Shown: positions 8,692 to 17,329, counted from the first letter of the stretch. The stretch is DNA of 64,000 bases from Rhodopirellula bahusiensis (GCF_002727185.1 NZ_NIZW01000008.1:186001-250000); one strand, 5' to 3'. Notes: generated by a model not told the origin, from the letters alone. Numbers and translations are program-made.

Positions 8692-8983
8692 AGAAACTCG
8701 GCCTGCGGAGCGATCGGCGGGAGGCGAAGCGCGGCAAGGTCCGTGACAGGTTGAGGAGGGGCGGCGGCGCGGTGGCGGGCCTGGCACGGACATTGCAAGT
8801 GGAGCCGACCAGAGATTGCGGAGCAGGCCGTCGATAGCCGGGGAGGAGTGGGGCAGGCGGGTGTTGGGTTGTGTGGGGCAAGTGGTTGGAGCAGCCCAGT
8901 CTAAGCGTTCAATTCTTCGTTGGACCCCAAGAACGGACTTGTGCTAATGTCGAACTTGATTCGACCTAGCAATGTTACGAATC

Positions 8984-9010
8984 GGACCGGTCGCATCGTG
9001 CGATCGGTCC
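8984..9010. repeat. GGACCGGTCGCA hairpin just before the AAA gene
   Basis: GGACCGGTCGCA (8984-8995) pairs with TGCGATCGGTCC (8999-9010) with one mismatch and a 3-nt loop, 14 bp before ATG 9025. The first arm shares GACCGGTCGC with the hairpin at 16649-16675. If the AAA gene begins at 9025, this is a leader hairpin; if at 8947 it is coding. Confidence 0.55.
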
Positions 9011-9024
9011 ACTTTTCCCCGCCC

Positions 9025-9864
9025 ATGAAAAGAGAAATCACGACGTCGAAGGAACCCGGGTTTGTTGTCAGCACCTATGGCGAGATGACTCGCTTTGTTG
9101 AAGCGTTCGCCGAGGGACACTTGAATCTGTTAATTGTTCTTGGTGAACCGGGGCTCGCCAAGAGTCAGACGGTTCGAAGCGTGATGGCGAACGCTTGCTG
9201 GATCGAAGGCAACGCAACGGCGTTCGGTGTCTACTCGCAAGCCTGGAATCATCGTGACCAAGTGATTGTGCTCGACGACGTCGATAGCCTCTATTCGGAT
9301 CGCAACGCGGTTCGATTGCTCAAGACACTTTGCCAGACGGACCCGGTCAAGCGAGTCTCTTGGCAAACTGCATCCGCTGCCCTCGATAAACAGGGCATTC
9401 CACGGGCGTTCGAGACCACGAGCCGGGTCGTGATCATTGCCAACGAATGGAAGACTCTAGATAAGAATGTCGCCGCCGTGCAGGATCGCGGTCACGTGAT
9501 TCGGTTCCAACCCTCGGCCAGCGAAGTGCATCAACAGGTCCGTAGCTGGTTCAACGACGATGAAATCTACGACTGGTTCGGCAGGCACCTCTCGCTTGTT
9601 ATCAATCCGTCCATGCGTCAATACGTTCGCGCATCTGAACTGAAAGCAGCAGGACTCGATTGGCGATCCATGTTGTTGCAGGAAACACTGCCAGCGACTA
9701 CGAGTTTGGTTGCCAAGCTAAAGTCGGACGTTCGTTGGTCGACGGAGTCCGAACGGGTCCAGGAGTTTGTCCGACTCGGTGGTGGATGTCGAGCAACGTA
9801 CTTCAATCATGCCAAGCGGCTTCGCGGTCGCATGAACGCCGACGTGAGTCGAGAAAGCGCTTAG
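9025..9864 (+). CDS. AAA-like P-loop ATPase of mobile-element type
   Basis: 279 residues from ATG 9025 (MKREITTSKEPGF); ATG 8947 would add 26 residues encoded across a hairpin. Walker A is GEPGLAKSQ and Walker B VIVLDDVDSLY; a sensor-1-like VVIIANEW follows, then an arginine-containing RGHVIRFQPS segment. This is the layout of small AAA/DnaC/IstB-like or 'ATPase' proteins found on plasmids. It may load a helicase or act on DNA; the exact family is not certain. Convergent with the ParA-partner gene (15 bp apart). Confidence 0.75.
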   Translation: MKREITTSKEPGFVVSTYGEMTRFVEAFAEGHLNLLIVLGEPGLAKSQTVRSVMANACWIEGNATAFGVYSQAWNHRDQVIVLDDVDSLYSDRNAVRLLKTLCQTDPVKRVSWQTASAALDKQGIPRAFETTSRVVIIANEWKTLDKNVAAVQDRGHVIRFQPSASEVHQQVRSWFNDDEIYDWFGRHLSLVINPSMRQYVRASELKAAGLDWRSMLLQETLPATTSLVAKLKSDVRWSTESERVQEFVRLGGGCRATYFNHAKRLRGRMNADVSRESA

Positions 9865-9878
9865 ACTCTTAGACCGAA

Positions 9879-10208
9879 CTAACGGTTGCGTTTGCGATAA
9901 TCGACGAGTGCCCGCTCGACCAATTCGCCCAGTTGGCACCGCGCGTCCCAGGACCAATCTCGGTATTCCGCCATCAGTTCGGTGTCGATTCGGAGCGTTG
10001 CTTTTTCTTTTGGTGCTCGGTTTGTGGAATTTACCCCCGGCGGGCGTCCCAGCCGGGCACGTTGGCGACGGGACTTCTTCGCCCGACCAGCCGATTCCTG
10101 TTTCGGTTTCTCTGGCGGCTCCTGGGCTGGGGCGACCGACGGTGTGCTGATGTACCCGCCCAGGACGTTGGCGATTCCAGGAAGTGGCTTGCTCACACGG
10201 CCAGCCAT
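9879..10208 (-). CDS. Small partition partner (ribbon-helix-helix-like)
   Basis: 109 residues. A proline/basic disordered N-terminal half is followed by a C-terminal KATLRIDTELMAEYRDWSW..CQLGELVERALVDY, which has the strand-helix-helix pattern of RHH DNA-binding proteins. It overlaps the 3' end of parA by 16 bp, the classic position of the centromere-binding ParG/ParB-like partner in type Ib partition systems. It would bind the repeats upstream of parA (10971-11069), stimulate ParA and repress the operon. Confidence 0.75.
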   Translation of the reverse strand: MAGRVSKPLPGIANVLGGYISTPSVAPAQEPPEKPKQESAGRAKKSRRQRARLGRPPGVNSTNRAPKEKATLRIDTELMAEYRDWSWDARCQLGELVERALVDYRKRNR

Positions 10209-10930
10209 TCAGCGATTCTGTCAGCAACTGCGTCATAATCTTCCATCGCGGACGATGATCGAAGCCGATGGATGCTGCCGGCGGTCGTTGCGTACACGAT
10301 CCTTGCATCGGAACGAATGGTACCTAACACGCTGTATTGACTCGCTAATTCATCCACAACTTGCGACGTAATGCTGCGGCGGCGATGACTGTTCGTCACG
10401 ATCGCACCGATCGTTTGCAGCTCAGGATTCACGTACTGACGCAAAAGGTCGACGGTCTGACCAAGATGGACCAGGGTCTGTAGCTCGAAGCCACCCGGTT
10501 GTACGACGACACAGATTCCCTGAGCAGCGCTCAACGCAGCAACCGAGAGAACCCCAAGCGAGGGCGGGCAGTCGATCAAGACAACGCCTTCGTCAGATAG
10601 TTCGGTGTTTCGCAGGGCGGTCCGCAATACGAACTCTCGGGATGTCGAAGTGAGAAGTTCCGATTCGGCCCGCAAGAGTTGCAGGTTGCTTGGTGAAATG
10701 GTCAATGATTCCGCGACCTTGATGACTTCCAGTCGAGACTGATCTCGCAGGCAATCGAAGAGCCGGCTATTACTGCCGTCGATTCCGAATGCCGCTGTCA
10801 GATCAGCCTGCGGGTCCATGTCGATCAGGTGAACCGGGATTCCGCGACGACTGAGTAGCACACCGAGCGCCGCGGTGGACGTTGTCTTGGCGGTCCCGCC
10901 TTTCTGGTTGGTGATTGCGATGATCTTCAT
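10193..10930 (-). CDS. parA: ParA-family partition ATPase
   Basis: 245 residues from ATG 10930 (MKIIAITNQKGG), chosen because the deviant Walker A begins at once; an upstream ATG at 10960 would add ten residues. QKGGTAKTT is the ParA/Soj deviant Walker A, LIDMDPQAD is motif A', and VLIDCPPSLG is Walker B. The absence of an N-terminal HTH makes it a small (type Ib-like) ParA. It moves plasmid copies by binding nucleoid DNA with ATP. Overlaps its partner gene by 16 bp; the likely operator and centromere lie directly upstream. Confidence 0.93.
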   Translation of the reverse strand: MKIIAITNQKGGTAKTTSTAALGVLLSRRGIPVHLIDMDPQADLTAAFGIDGSNSRLFDCLRDQSRLEVIKVAESLTISPSNLQLLRAESELLTSTSREFVLRTALRNTELSDEGVVLIDCPPSLGVLSVAALSAAQGICVVVQPGGFELQTLVHLGQTVDLLRQYVNPELQTIGAIVTNSHRRRSITSQVVDELASQYSVLGTIRSDARIVYATTAGSIHRLRSSSAMEDYDAVADRIAEWLAV

Positions 10931-10970
10931 GTGAATAGCCGTACCACGACAGTCAATCATCCGTCACGGA

Positions 10971-11069
10971 CTTTCTGGCATTCGGGTGATTCAAGCATTC
11001 AGGCAATGCCGCTTTTCGGTAATGCCAGCCTTTCCAGAATTCCAGCAATGACGGCATTCTGGCATCCAT
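10971..11069. promoter_or_regulatory. Putative par operator/centromere with GGCAT-type repeats
   Basis: The region upstream of parA is crowded with related words: CTGGCATTC, AGGCAATGCC, GTAATGCCAG, CCAGCAATG and TTCTGGCATCC, in both orientations. ATGCCAG and CTGGCAT form inverted pairs. Such clustered degenerate repeats between parA and a divergent rep gene are typical of the partition site and operator bound by the small RHH partner. Confidence 0.5.
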
Positions 11070-11150
11070 GTCATCGGGATTCCCACACGAAAATGCTCGC
11101 GCCACGACAGCTTGCGTGGTACGGTCGACTGGTAAGAATCACCGAGGGTT

Positions 11151-12422
11151 ATGGCCACAGCAAAATCACCAAAACAAACCACCAAGTGCTCGACATTGCG
11201 AGCAGCCGTCGGACAGTTGACGCTGATTGAGCACTGCTTGTGTCCGCTTGATGCACGGGCATCGCTGCGAGAGAACTTCGTTCACAAGACAAGTTACGGC
11301 TACTCGAAAGACAAAAAGCGCAAGCAAGCATCGGTCCGCGTGACTTGCCCCGGCGGATTGTCGACGGAAGATGAGTTCTTTCTGTGGGGCCTTCTCTCAC
11401 TGACGCTGTCACAACCCAAGCCAACGCCGAACTTTTTCGCGACACGACACTACTGCTTGAAGCAGCTTGGCAAGATCGACACGCGGCGTCGTGGCGGCCG
11501 GCAATACCAACAACTCGCGGAATCACTGGAACGGCTGTCGCTGGTTTCCTACCGAAACGATGCGTTTTATGACCCGCTTCGGGGAGAGCATCGTCGGGTC
11601 AGTTTCGGTTTTCTGAGCTACAGTTTGCCGATAGACGGCGATTCATCACGAGTGTGGCAAATTTCCTGGGACCCGATCTTTTTCGAGTATTGCCTGGCGG
11701 CATGCAGCGTGCTGGCATTCGATTTCGAGGTGTATACAGAGCTAGACCCAGCGAGTCGGCGCCTGTTCCTATTGCTCCACAAGTTGTTTTGGAGGTATCG
11801 CACGACGCCGGCGATCGACATCCGGGAATTGGGCACCAACGTACTTGGTTTTTCCGACTCGCTGCGAACATCCGAAATCAAGGTGCGAATCGCAAAGCTC
11901 GCCGAGCGGCTGCGTATTCATAACATCATCGCCGGTGAAGCGGATTTCCAAAAGCGCGCGAAGGGTGAGTTCACCGTTCGATTTTCAAAAGGCAAGTTCT
12001 TCGGAAGGAAGGTTGCCCGGCCCGCGTCCAATCGAATCGAATCTCCACTCGCTGAACCGCTCCGCTCAATCGGATTCGGCGATCATGAGTGCCAGCGAAT
12101 CTTGCACAAGTTTGATGAGCATTTGATTCAGCAATGGTCCGACGTGACGCTGGCCGCCGTCGAACACAAGGGCCGCTCATTTTTCAAGCGTAGCCCGCAA
12201 GCCTTCTTCATGCACAACGTCCAACATGCCTCCCAGGGAACGAGAACCCCACCGGACTGGTGGCTCGACCTGCGAAAACGAGAATCGCTCGCTAACGCCA
12301 ATCTAGGCAGCCCTGAATCGGAGCGACCTCCCAACGCAAAGCCATCGAGTGTCTCCAACGTGCTGGCCGAAGTCATTGAATCCGGCTTGGTGCCGGCATT
12401 GGACAAAACCGCTGTGAAGTGA
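11151..12422 (+). CDS. Plasmid replication initiator (Rep)-like protein
   Basis: 423 residues from ATG 11151. It resembles the winged-helix replication initiator RepA/RPA family: a region with SFGFLSYSLPIDGDSSRVWQ, then ...FDFEVYTELDPASRRLFLLL and a helix-rich IDIRELGTNVLGF..SEIKVRIAKLAERL. It would bind the origin iterons and open the DNA. Context supports this: divergent from parA with the par-like site between, and three iterons right after its stop (12579-12662). Family assignment is by pattern, not search. Confidence 0.78.
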   Translation: MATAKSPKQTTKCSTLRAAVGQLTLIEHCLCPLDARASLRENFVHKTSYGYSKDKKRKQASVRVTCPGGLSTEDEFFLWGLLSLTLSQPKPTPNFFATRHYCLKQLGKIDTRRRGGRQYQQLAESLERLSLVSYRNDAFYDPLRGEHRRVSFGFLSYSLPIDGDSSRVWQISWDPIFFEYCLAACSVLAFDFEVYTELDPASRRLFLLLHKLFWRYRTTPAIDIRELGTNVLGFSDSLRTSEIKVRIAKLAERLRIHNIIAGEADFQKRAKGEFTVRFSKGKFFGRKVARPASNRIESPLAEPLRSIGFGDHECQRILHKFDEHLIQQWSDVTLAAVEHKGRSFFKRSPQAFFMHNVQHASQGTRTPPDWWLDLRKRESLANANLGSPESERPPNAKPSSVSNVLAEVIESGLVPALDKTAVK

Positions 12423-12578
12423 GTGGAATTCAACTCAATTCCAGAATCGACTCCTTTGTTTTCGAGGTACTTTGTAAACAGGTACTTTGGCCCTTGCAGG
12501 CGGCAGGCACCTCGCGACGGAAATCCCAATCTTTTTGGCAACTTGCGATGGTTCATTAGACATGCGATCCGCAAAAGA

Positions 12579-12662
12579 GTGACGCAAGCGACACGTGGCG
12601 AGCGCGGAAACGTGACGCAGCCGACACGTCCGATTTCCCGAAACGTGACGCAAGCGACACGC
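12579..12662. repeat. Three 18-bp iterons at 33-bp spacing (putative oriV)
   Basis: GTGACGCAAGCGACACGT at 12579-12596, GTGACGCAGCCGACACGT at 12612-12629 and GTGACGCAAGCGACACGC at 12645-12662. The start-to-start distance is exactly 33 bp twice, about three helical turns, so the three copies face the same side of the DNA. This is the classic geometry of Rep-binding iterons, here 157 bp after the rep stop. Confidence 0.75.
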
Positions 12663-13109
12663 ACTTAGTTCGATGCACGATAGGCAGCCCCAACTAGATG
12701 ATCGGGGACTAGAAGTACGCTAGCGTCCGGCTTGCGGGACTAACAACCTCGTGATCGTCAGAATACGAACAACGTTTCTGTTCGATGGCATGGGTCGGGA
12801 ACAACCCGGAACGTTGGCTTCATCAGCCGACTGAAGGGGACGGGAGTCGCTATCCGTCACGTTCTTCCGCGTAGAGCGCAGTGCCTGGAGATCGGGCTTG
12901 CTGTGATCGACGAGGGCTTCATGGATTAAATCCTTGGCATGATGCCGAGACACAACCCCATGATTCGACTCGATTTCTTTTCAAACTTAATAGTGAAAGA
13001 GGGCGACCGTGGAAAACCTGTCGGCTCGGACGTTCCGAACTGATAGGCCGTGGTCAATCAAAGGCTGCGTGTTTGCAGCGAGGTTGCGGGTTGGTGATCC
13101 AGTCCGTTG
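12663..13109. other. Non-coding spacer between iterons and structured-RNA candidate
   Basis: About 450 bp with no credible gene on either strand. It contains GC-rich and AT-rich patches but no clear repeat. It may hold the rest of the origin and the promoter of the downstream RNA candidate. Confidence 0.4.
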
Positions 13110-14150
13110 CCTCCGGGTGAGTTGCGATCTCTCGTGAGAGAACGCAACAAATCCCGCCGAAGGGGTTCGTGAGCTAGCTGACTGAGAGTTCAATCTCAGC
13201 AGTGCGGTCGACAACAACTGTTGTCGATCAGCTTCGTTCAACTTCGCTGGCGTGGGGAGTCATGAACGGGTAACGCCCGTCATGCCGAGGGTCTAGCGGC
13301 CTTCGGGTATCCAGTCAAAACCTGGAACGCGAAAAGCTCAACCATGAAAGGCGTGAGAACGCTTGCCAGTTAGTCTCGAAGAAGACGGTGCCGAACTGTG
13401 AAAAGGCACAGCGGATGGGTAAGGAAAGGCTTCTTGTTTCGCTTTCCTGAAATCAACTTCCGAGCAATCGGATGTTGGAAACTATGCTCGGGCGGGAGTC
13501 TGAGACATACCACTGTGTCCGGTCGGTAACACGACGTAGCGACGTGAGCTTCGAGATGATGATGGCTACGAAACGGGGAAGGGGCTGCGTGTGCGGGGTT
13601 AGCTCTCGCTGGCAATTTGCCAACACGTGGTTCTGGGAGTGTGTCCTGAGTAGAAATCCGGCGGGAGCCGGAGCGGTTTTCTGGGCGAAGGCTCAGACGC
13701 GTCGGGATGAGGTCCGAACGCGCACGGCAAGGCAGTCGTAAATTGCTGTCCAATCAATACCGAACGAAAGTTGCGGTAAATCACCTCGGACAGTTGAACC
13801 GTTTGCCGTATCAAGGGTGATGCTTTGATGCACATGGCAATGACGAAAGGGACGACGCGGTTTTTCGTACGAAAGACCCATGCTGTCGATGCCGGCTTTG
13901 CAATCGGGCAAAGTCGGTTTCTTGGAAGAGGACCTGAATGTGGCTTCACGCGAGAATCTCGGGAGAGATCACCGCCTGTGGCGACGTACTGACGACCAAC
14001 GCTACCCGTGCGAGTAGCGTTGGTCGAAGGTTCTTGAAATGCAACGAAGAGGTATTAACCAACTGTAACGAAGAAACAGGGCTTCGCAGACGCGGGAGCT
14101 ACTTCGCCAGTTGAGTGTGCCCGGCAAAGCAGGATGCGGAGCCGGCTGCA
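13110..14150 (+). ncRNA. Candidate large structured RNA (unknown class)
   Basis: About 1 kb without a credible gene but dense in strong hairpins: 13121-13148 (GTTGCG..CGCAAC enclosing CTCTC/GAGAG), 13182-13199, 13208-13227 (TCGACAAC/GTTGTCGA), 13261-13284 (ACGGG-TAACG-CCCGT closed by CATG/CATG), 13460-13491 (CCGAGCA/TGCTCGG), 13804-13839 (two helices with an internal loop) and 13994-14025 (a 12-bp stem GACCAACGCTAC). Many loops and junctions are purine-rich (GAAA, GGGA, GTAA), as in ornate RNAs. The strand is inferred from the plus-strand gene that follows. The class is unknown: no group II domain V or reverse transcriptase was recognised. Ends are approximate. Confidence 0.55.
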
Positions 14151-14278
14151 CACGCCTCGGGATTTGCACCACGTTCTAGAGGAGGATTTCGATCGAGCGA
14201 CGATTGGCTTTTCGAGGAGATTTGTGCCACAAACAAACTCCTCATCTTCTTGTCAAGAATCAAAGCGTCGGAGCAGTA

Positions 14279-15043
14279 ATGACGTCTTGGAAGTATCGCT
14301 ACGTCGCGGCCAGCATCGACGGTTTCATTGAACAACTTGTTCGATACGTAAACACAGGTCACTACTTTTACGTCACTGGAATAATCCCGGACGGAAAGAA
14401 TCCTGAGTCGATTGATGCGAAACTGATTGAGCGCTACGGAATCGATTGCAAGCGTTGGGAGAGGTCACGCCGCAAACAAGCCGGCTTCGCGTCGGTTCAC
14501 TATCTTCGCTACGAGCGGCAGTTCATTCTCGTCGCAACTCATGGTCAACACGCGTTCTTCGAGTCTCATTCTGCCGATCAGTTGCGTGATTGTCGTCGCG
14601 TGGGAATTCAGTTCGGCGGGTACTCGGTTCGCCGCTCGGCCTGCGGTCGGACTGGCAAATGGCATACCCTGGTCAGGATCGACAAATGCACCGCAACAGC
14701 GCTACGTGCCCATCTGCTTGAACTGGCGTTGAGGCGGAGAAAAGATCAGCTCGAAGACGAGTTCCGCAGCGTTTGCTTCCAGCCTTACCGCCCGGTCCGA
14801 GAGCAATTGTTAACCATCCTGAGAGCAGTGAATCGAAAGCGCAAGGCGGCGGGTTTCGCGGCACTCGATTACAAGTGCATCCCGGTTCGTCGCAGGATTA
14901 CCAAGCCGTTTGGTCAAGAATTGGTGGTCGACGATGCGAACAACAGTCTCTATTCGGCAAGCACTTCGGAGAGCGGATCGACCACTTCCGGCAAGATACG
15001 ACCGACGTCGTCCGCGAGTGCCTGCAAGAGCGTGAAAGCCTGA
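14279..15043 (+). CDS. Unrecognised basic protein following the structured-RNA candidate
   Basis: 254 residues from ATG 14279 (MTSWKYRYVAAS), preceded by GGAG at good spacing. I recognise no family. The first 210 residues are rich in Arg/Lys and aromatics: YVNTGHYFYVTGIIPDGKNP, YLRYERQFILVATHGQHAFF, then a helical RRRKDQLEDEF..PYRPVREQLLTILRAVNRKRKAAGF. This suits a nucleic-acid-binding protein. The last 40 residues are Ser/Thr-rich low complexity and overlap an opposite-strand gene, suggesting the original C-terminus was lost and the frame now reads through foreign DNA. Its position right after the hairpin-rich stretch suggests RNA and protein work together. Confidence 0.65.
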   Translation: MTSWKYRYVAASIDGFIEQLVRYVNTGHYFYVTGIIPDGKNPESIDAKLIERYGIDCKRWERSRRKQAGFASVHYLRYERQFILVATHGQHAFFESHSADQLRDCRRVGIQFGGYSVRRSACGRTGKWHTLVRIDKCTATALRAHLLELALRRRKDQLEDEFRSVCFQPYRPVREQLLTILRAVNRKRKAAGFAALDYKCIPVRRRITKPFGQELVVDDANNSLYSASTSESGSTTSGKIRPTSSASACKSVKA

Positions 15044-15237
15044 GCATGGTTTCCGCTCGAAAGTTCCATCGAGATCACCGACGCGAACCGAACATCGAGC
15101 ACGGCCCAAAAGCAGACATCACCGGCTCGGTTCCGACGCTCGATGCGTCGGCGCAGGAACTTGATCGTGTGAGTGTCCTCGGCATGAAGGCACTCAAGAT
15201 TCCCAGAGTTGGCGATTCCTACGTAAGCGTTGCGCAT
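14950..15237 (-). CDS. Small hypothetical protein, antisense-overlapping
   Basis: 95 residues. Composition is protein-like: RRRIERRNRAGDVCFWAVLDVRF, then HAQAFTLLQALADDVGRILP. It overlaps the 3' end of the 14279-15043 gene by 94 bp in the opposite direction, and its frame looks better there than the plus-strand one. No ribosome-binding site stands out, and an in-frame stop lies right before the ATG, so it could also be a fragment of a larger decayed gene. Function unknown. Confidence 0.45.
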   Translation of the reverse strand: MRNAYVGIANSGNLECLHAEDTHTIKFLRRRIERRNRAGDVCFWAVLDVRFASVISMELSSGNHAQAFTLLQALADDVGRILPEVVDPLSEVLAE

Positions 15238-15591
15238 TCAATCCGTGTACCACGAATTGATTCCCAATGAAAAGCATCGTTTTCAATCGCTCACAATTAG
15301 CTCGGTGGTGACCGAGACGGAGTGAACCGGTGTTCCGTGTGTTCGCGATGGTTGCGTTCAAGGCGAAACTGTGGCAACGATAGCGACATGAATCAGTCAA
15401 GAAAAGGAATACCGATTGTCCAGACCACTCGTGCCTGGCGAGATAACTTGAGTGGATACGTGATGAAACCTGAATCAAGCAGGATGCGAATGTGCTTCAT
15501 GGTCACCGTCGGCGCGGTCATTGCCGCAGTGATCGACTATCGGCTGTTCGATCAATCAATTTTCAGCGCAGTCGCTGAGATGATCCGGTAG
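15238..15591. other. Intergenic region without convincing gene
   Basis: About 350 bp between the small minus gene and the recombinase stop at 15592. Plus-strand frames here have odd composition. It lies directly downstream of the recombinase and could contain its recombination site, but no clear inverted repeat was seen. Confidence 0.35.
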
Positions 15592-16563
15592 TCAGTAGCT
15601 CGCGAAGAAAGACGCACTCTTCTCTGGATTGTGGCCGCGACGGTCATACAGCTTAGTTGTCGATGGGTCCGCGTGTCCGACGTCCCGCTGGACATCTTCC
15701 AGATTCGCGCCATTGTCGAGCGCTGTCGTGATAAACGTCGCGCGCATCGAGTGGGCGGAGAATCCAGCCGGCAGTTTCAAGCCACGGCTGTACTTCTTCA
15801 GGATACGGTTGACGGCGTCCGGGTGTAACGCACGATTTAGAGGCCCACCCTTTCCGTTGCCACGAAACGGCCTAAACATCGCCGTCTCGGTCTGATTCTC
15901 GTGGCCTGTGGCCCGTAGGTAGTCTCGGATTCGGTTGGCCACCTGCGGATGGATGGCCACCGATTCACAAGCCCCACCTTTACGATTGACCCAAATCGAA
16001 TCCAGCCCGCGATTCTGATGAAGATCGCGGACTAGCAAACGGGCGATCTCAGCCCGCCGAAGACCGACCTGCAATCCGATGGCCAGAATCGCTCGGTCTC
16101 GCATTCCTTGGATTGTGTGCGGTGACGGAGCATCTAGCAATTGCCGAGCTTGACGCTGGGAAAATGCAAGCGTCTTTCCCTGGTTGCGGCTTACTCGCGG
16201 GCGCTCGACATCACGCACGGGATTGATCGGAACCACGCTATGTTGAACGAGGTGCTTGTAGAGACTTGATAGAGCGGCAAGCCGACGTCGAATCGTCGAA
16301 GCCTTCAATTGTTGGTACTCGCGCATGTGCGATTCCCAAGCGATGACGGGTCGGTGATCGACTCGGTGTAGCTGTTCGGATGCAGTGATGCCCGCGAATT
16401 TCATGAAATCTTCCACGTCTCGCCGGTAGGCAGTTCGGGTTCGCCGGCTCTTGAGTTTGGCGAGCCACACGCTTTCCTCCGGGATCGCCGCAAGCGAATC
16501 GAGCACGGACGCCGATACTTCGGCCTCGATAGTGGTAGGAAAACAATCAGGTTTCGTGGTCAC
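15592..16563 (-). CDS. Tyrosine recombinase (XerC/D-like)
   Basis: 323 residues. The N-terminal SAM-like DNA-binding domain (RTRTAYRRDVEDFMKF..STIRRRLAALSSLY) is followed by a complete catalytic domain: GLRRAEIARL supplies the first Arg, the beta-hairpin Lys sits in VNRKGG, HSMRAT gives H-x-x-R, and GHADPSTTKLYDRR gives the final His and the Tyr nucleophile. Length and layout are of Xer or phage-type resolvase-integrases. On a plasmid-like element it would resolve multimers or integrate cassettes. It is distinct from the tRNA-side integrase at 35996-37270. Confidence 0.92.
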   Translation of the reverse strand: MTTKPDCFPTTIEAEVSASVLDSLAAIPEESVWLAKLKSRRTRTAYRRDVEDFMKFAGITASEQLHRVDHRPVIAWESHMREYQQLKASTIRRRLAALSSLYKHLVQHSVVPINPVRDVERPRVSRNQGKTLAFSQRQARQLLDAPSPHTIQGMRDRAILAIGLQVGLRRAEIARLLVRDLHQNRGLDSIWVNRKGGACESVAIHPQVANRIRDYLRATGHENQTETAMFRPFRGNGKGGPLNRALHPDAVNRILKKYSRGLKLPAGFSAHSMRATFITTALDNGANLEDVQRDVGHADPSTTKLYDRRGHNPEKSASFFASY

Positions 16564-16648
16564 GGGCGATCTCGATCAATGCACGATAATCCGGTTTATC
16601 GCGTGCTTCACGTTCTCACAACTTAGACTTATTCGCAACGCATAAACT

Positions 16649-16675
16649 GGACCGGTCGCACGAGGCGACCGGTCC
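16649..16675 (-). terminator. Perfect 11-bp GGACCGGTCGC hairpin
   Basis: GGACCGGTCGC (16649-16659) pairs exactly with GCGACCGGTCC (16665-16675), 7 bp past the stop of the coiled-coil gene at 16683-17243. It is likely its terminator, but it lacks a strong T-run. Same core sequence as the hairpins at 7793 and 8984. Confidence 0.6.
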
Positions 16676-16682
16676 GTTTGGG

Positions 16683-17243
16683 CTACTTCTCGTTCAGTTC
16701 ATCCAACGGCTCGATTCCCATCGCTTCACGCTGCAAATCGGTGGGCTCTTGTTTCAACACTTCGGAAACCGTTTGCCAAAGTTGCTTGACTTGTTTCGGC
16801 GATGTTGCGAGCCAAACGGTGTCGAGCAATTCTTCCTTCTCTTCACGCAACTTCAGAATCCGCTTGCCAATTTCGTTTCCGGCTAGCAGCTCCGTTTCCA
16901 TCAAGGCAGCGCGTCGATTGACTGCCGCTTGAATTTCGTAGTCTCCAAACGAATGGACGTTCTTGGTAAGCGACTCAACGTCTACGCCTTGAATCTTCGC
17001 AAGCACCTGCTTGAGAATGTTACGACGTTCAATATCAAGAGTTTCCCGTTGCGTTCCGAGTGACTTGATTTCTTTCACCAAATGTGCAATGCCCAGCGAC
17101 TCCAACGCCTGGTCGTTCGCTTCTTTGCGAATCTTCTCCAGAAAGTTCGGGTTCTCTGCTGCGCAGATCGCCTCAATCGCTTGGTCAATCTTGCGAATGA
17201 TTCGTTCTTTCCAATGTTCCTTTTCTCTTACGGTAATGGCCAT
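16683..17243 (-). CDS. Coiled-coil hypothetical protein
   Basis: 186 residues, almost wholly helical and charged: WKERIIRKIDQAIEAI, IKSLGTQRETLDIERRNILKQVL, LKLREEKEELLDTVW. It should form a cytoplasmic coiled coil. No catalytic motif or membrane segment. I recognise no family; similar small coiled-coil proteins occur on plasmids. Single gene ending in the 16649 hairpin; its promoter lies in the long divergent region 17244-17930. Confidence 0.75.
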   Translation of the reverse strand: MAITVREKEHWKERIIRKIDQAIEAICAAENPNFLEKIRKEANDQALESLGIAHLVKEIKSLGTQRETLDIERRNILKQVLAKIQGVDVESLTKNVHSFGDYEIQAAVNRRAALMETELLAGNEIGKRILKLREEKEELLDTVWLATSPKQVKQLWQTVSEVLKQEPTDLQREAMGIEPLDELNEK

Positions 17244-17329
17244 GGTCTTGGCTCCTGTTCTTTCTACGTTTCAACATTACATCAGCCGTTCAAACTGGCT
17301 GAATCGAATCGGAAACCCAAATCAACAAC

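Noticed and set aside
8476-8881. Several overlapping frames across the 8633 hairpin
   Set aside because: All read through a G-rich, hairpin-forming region with Pro/Arg-rich products; typical of non-coding DNA.
12128-12664. Minus-strand frame across the end of rep and the iterons
   Set aside because: It is antisense to a well supported gene and its start repeats VACVT units only because of the iterons.
12720-12953. Minus-strand frame of 77 codons
   Set aside because: No protein-like pattern and no start site; judged chance.
13599-13949. Minus-strand frame in the structured-RNA region
   Set aside because: Composition is not protein-like and hairpins explain the sequence better.
13110-14150. 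Group II intron
   Set aside because: Only vague resemblance (a GGGTAACGCCC hairpin); no domain V, no reverse transcriptase, and the ends do not match. Kept as an open alternative within the ncRNA call.
15322-15591. Plus-strand frame of 89 codons with one hydrophobic segment
   Set aside because: No ribosome-binding site, poor N-terminus, and it ends exactly at the recombinase stop.
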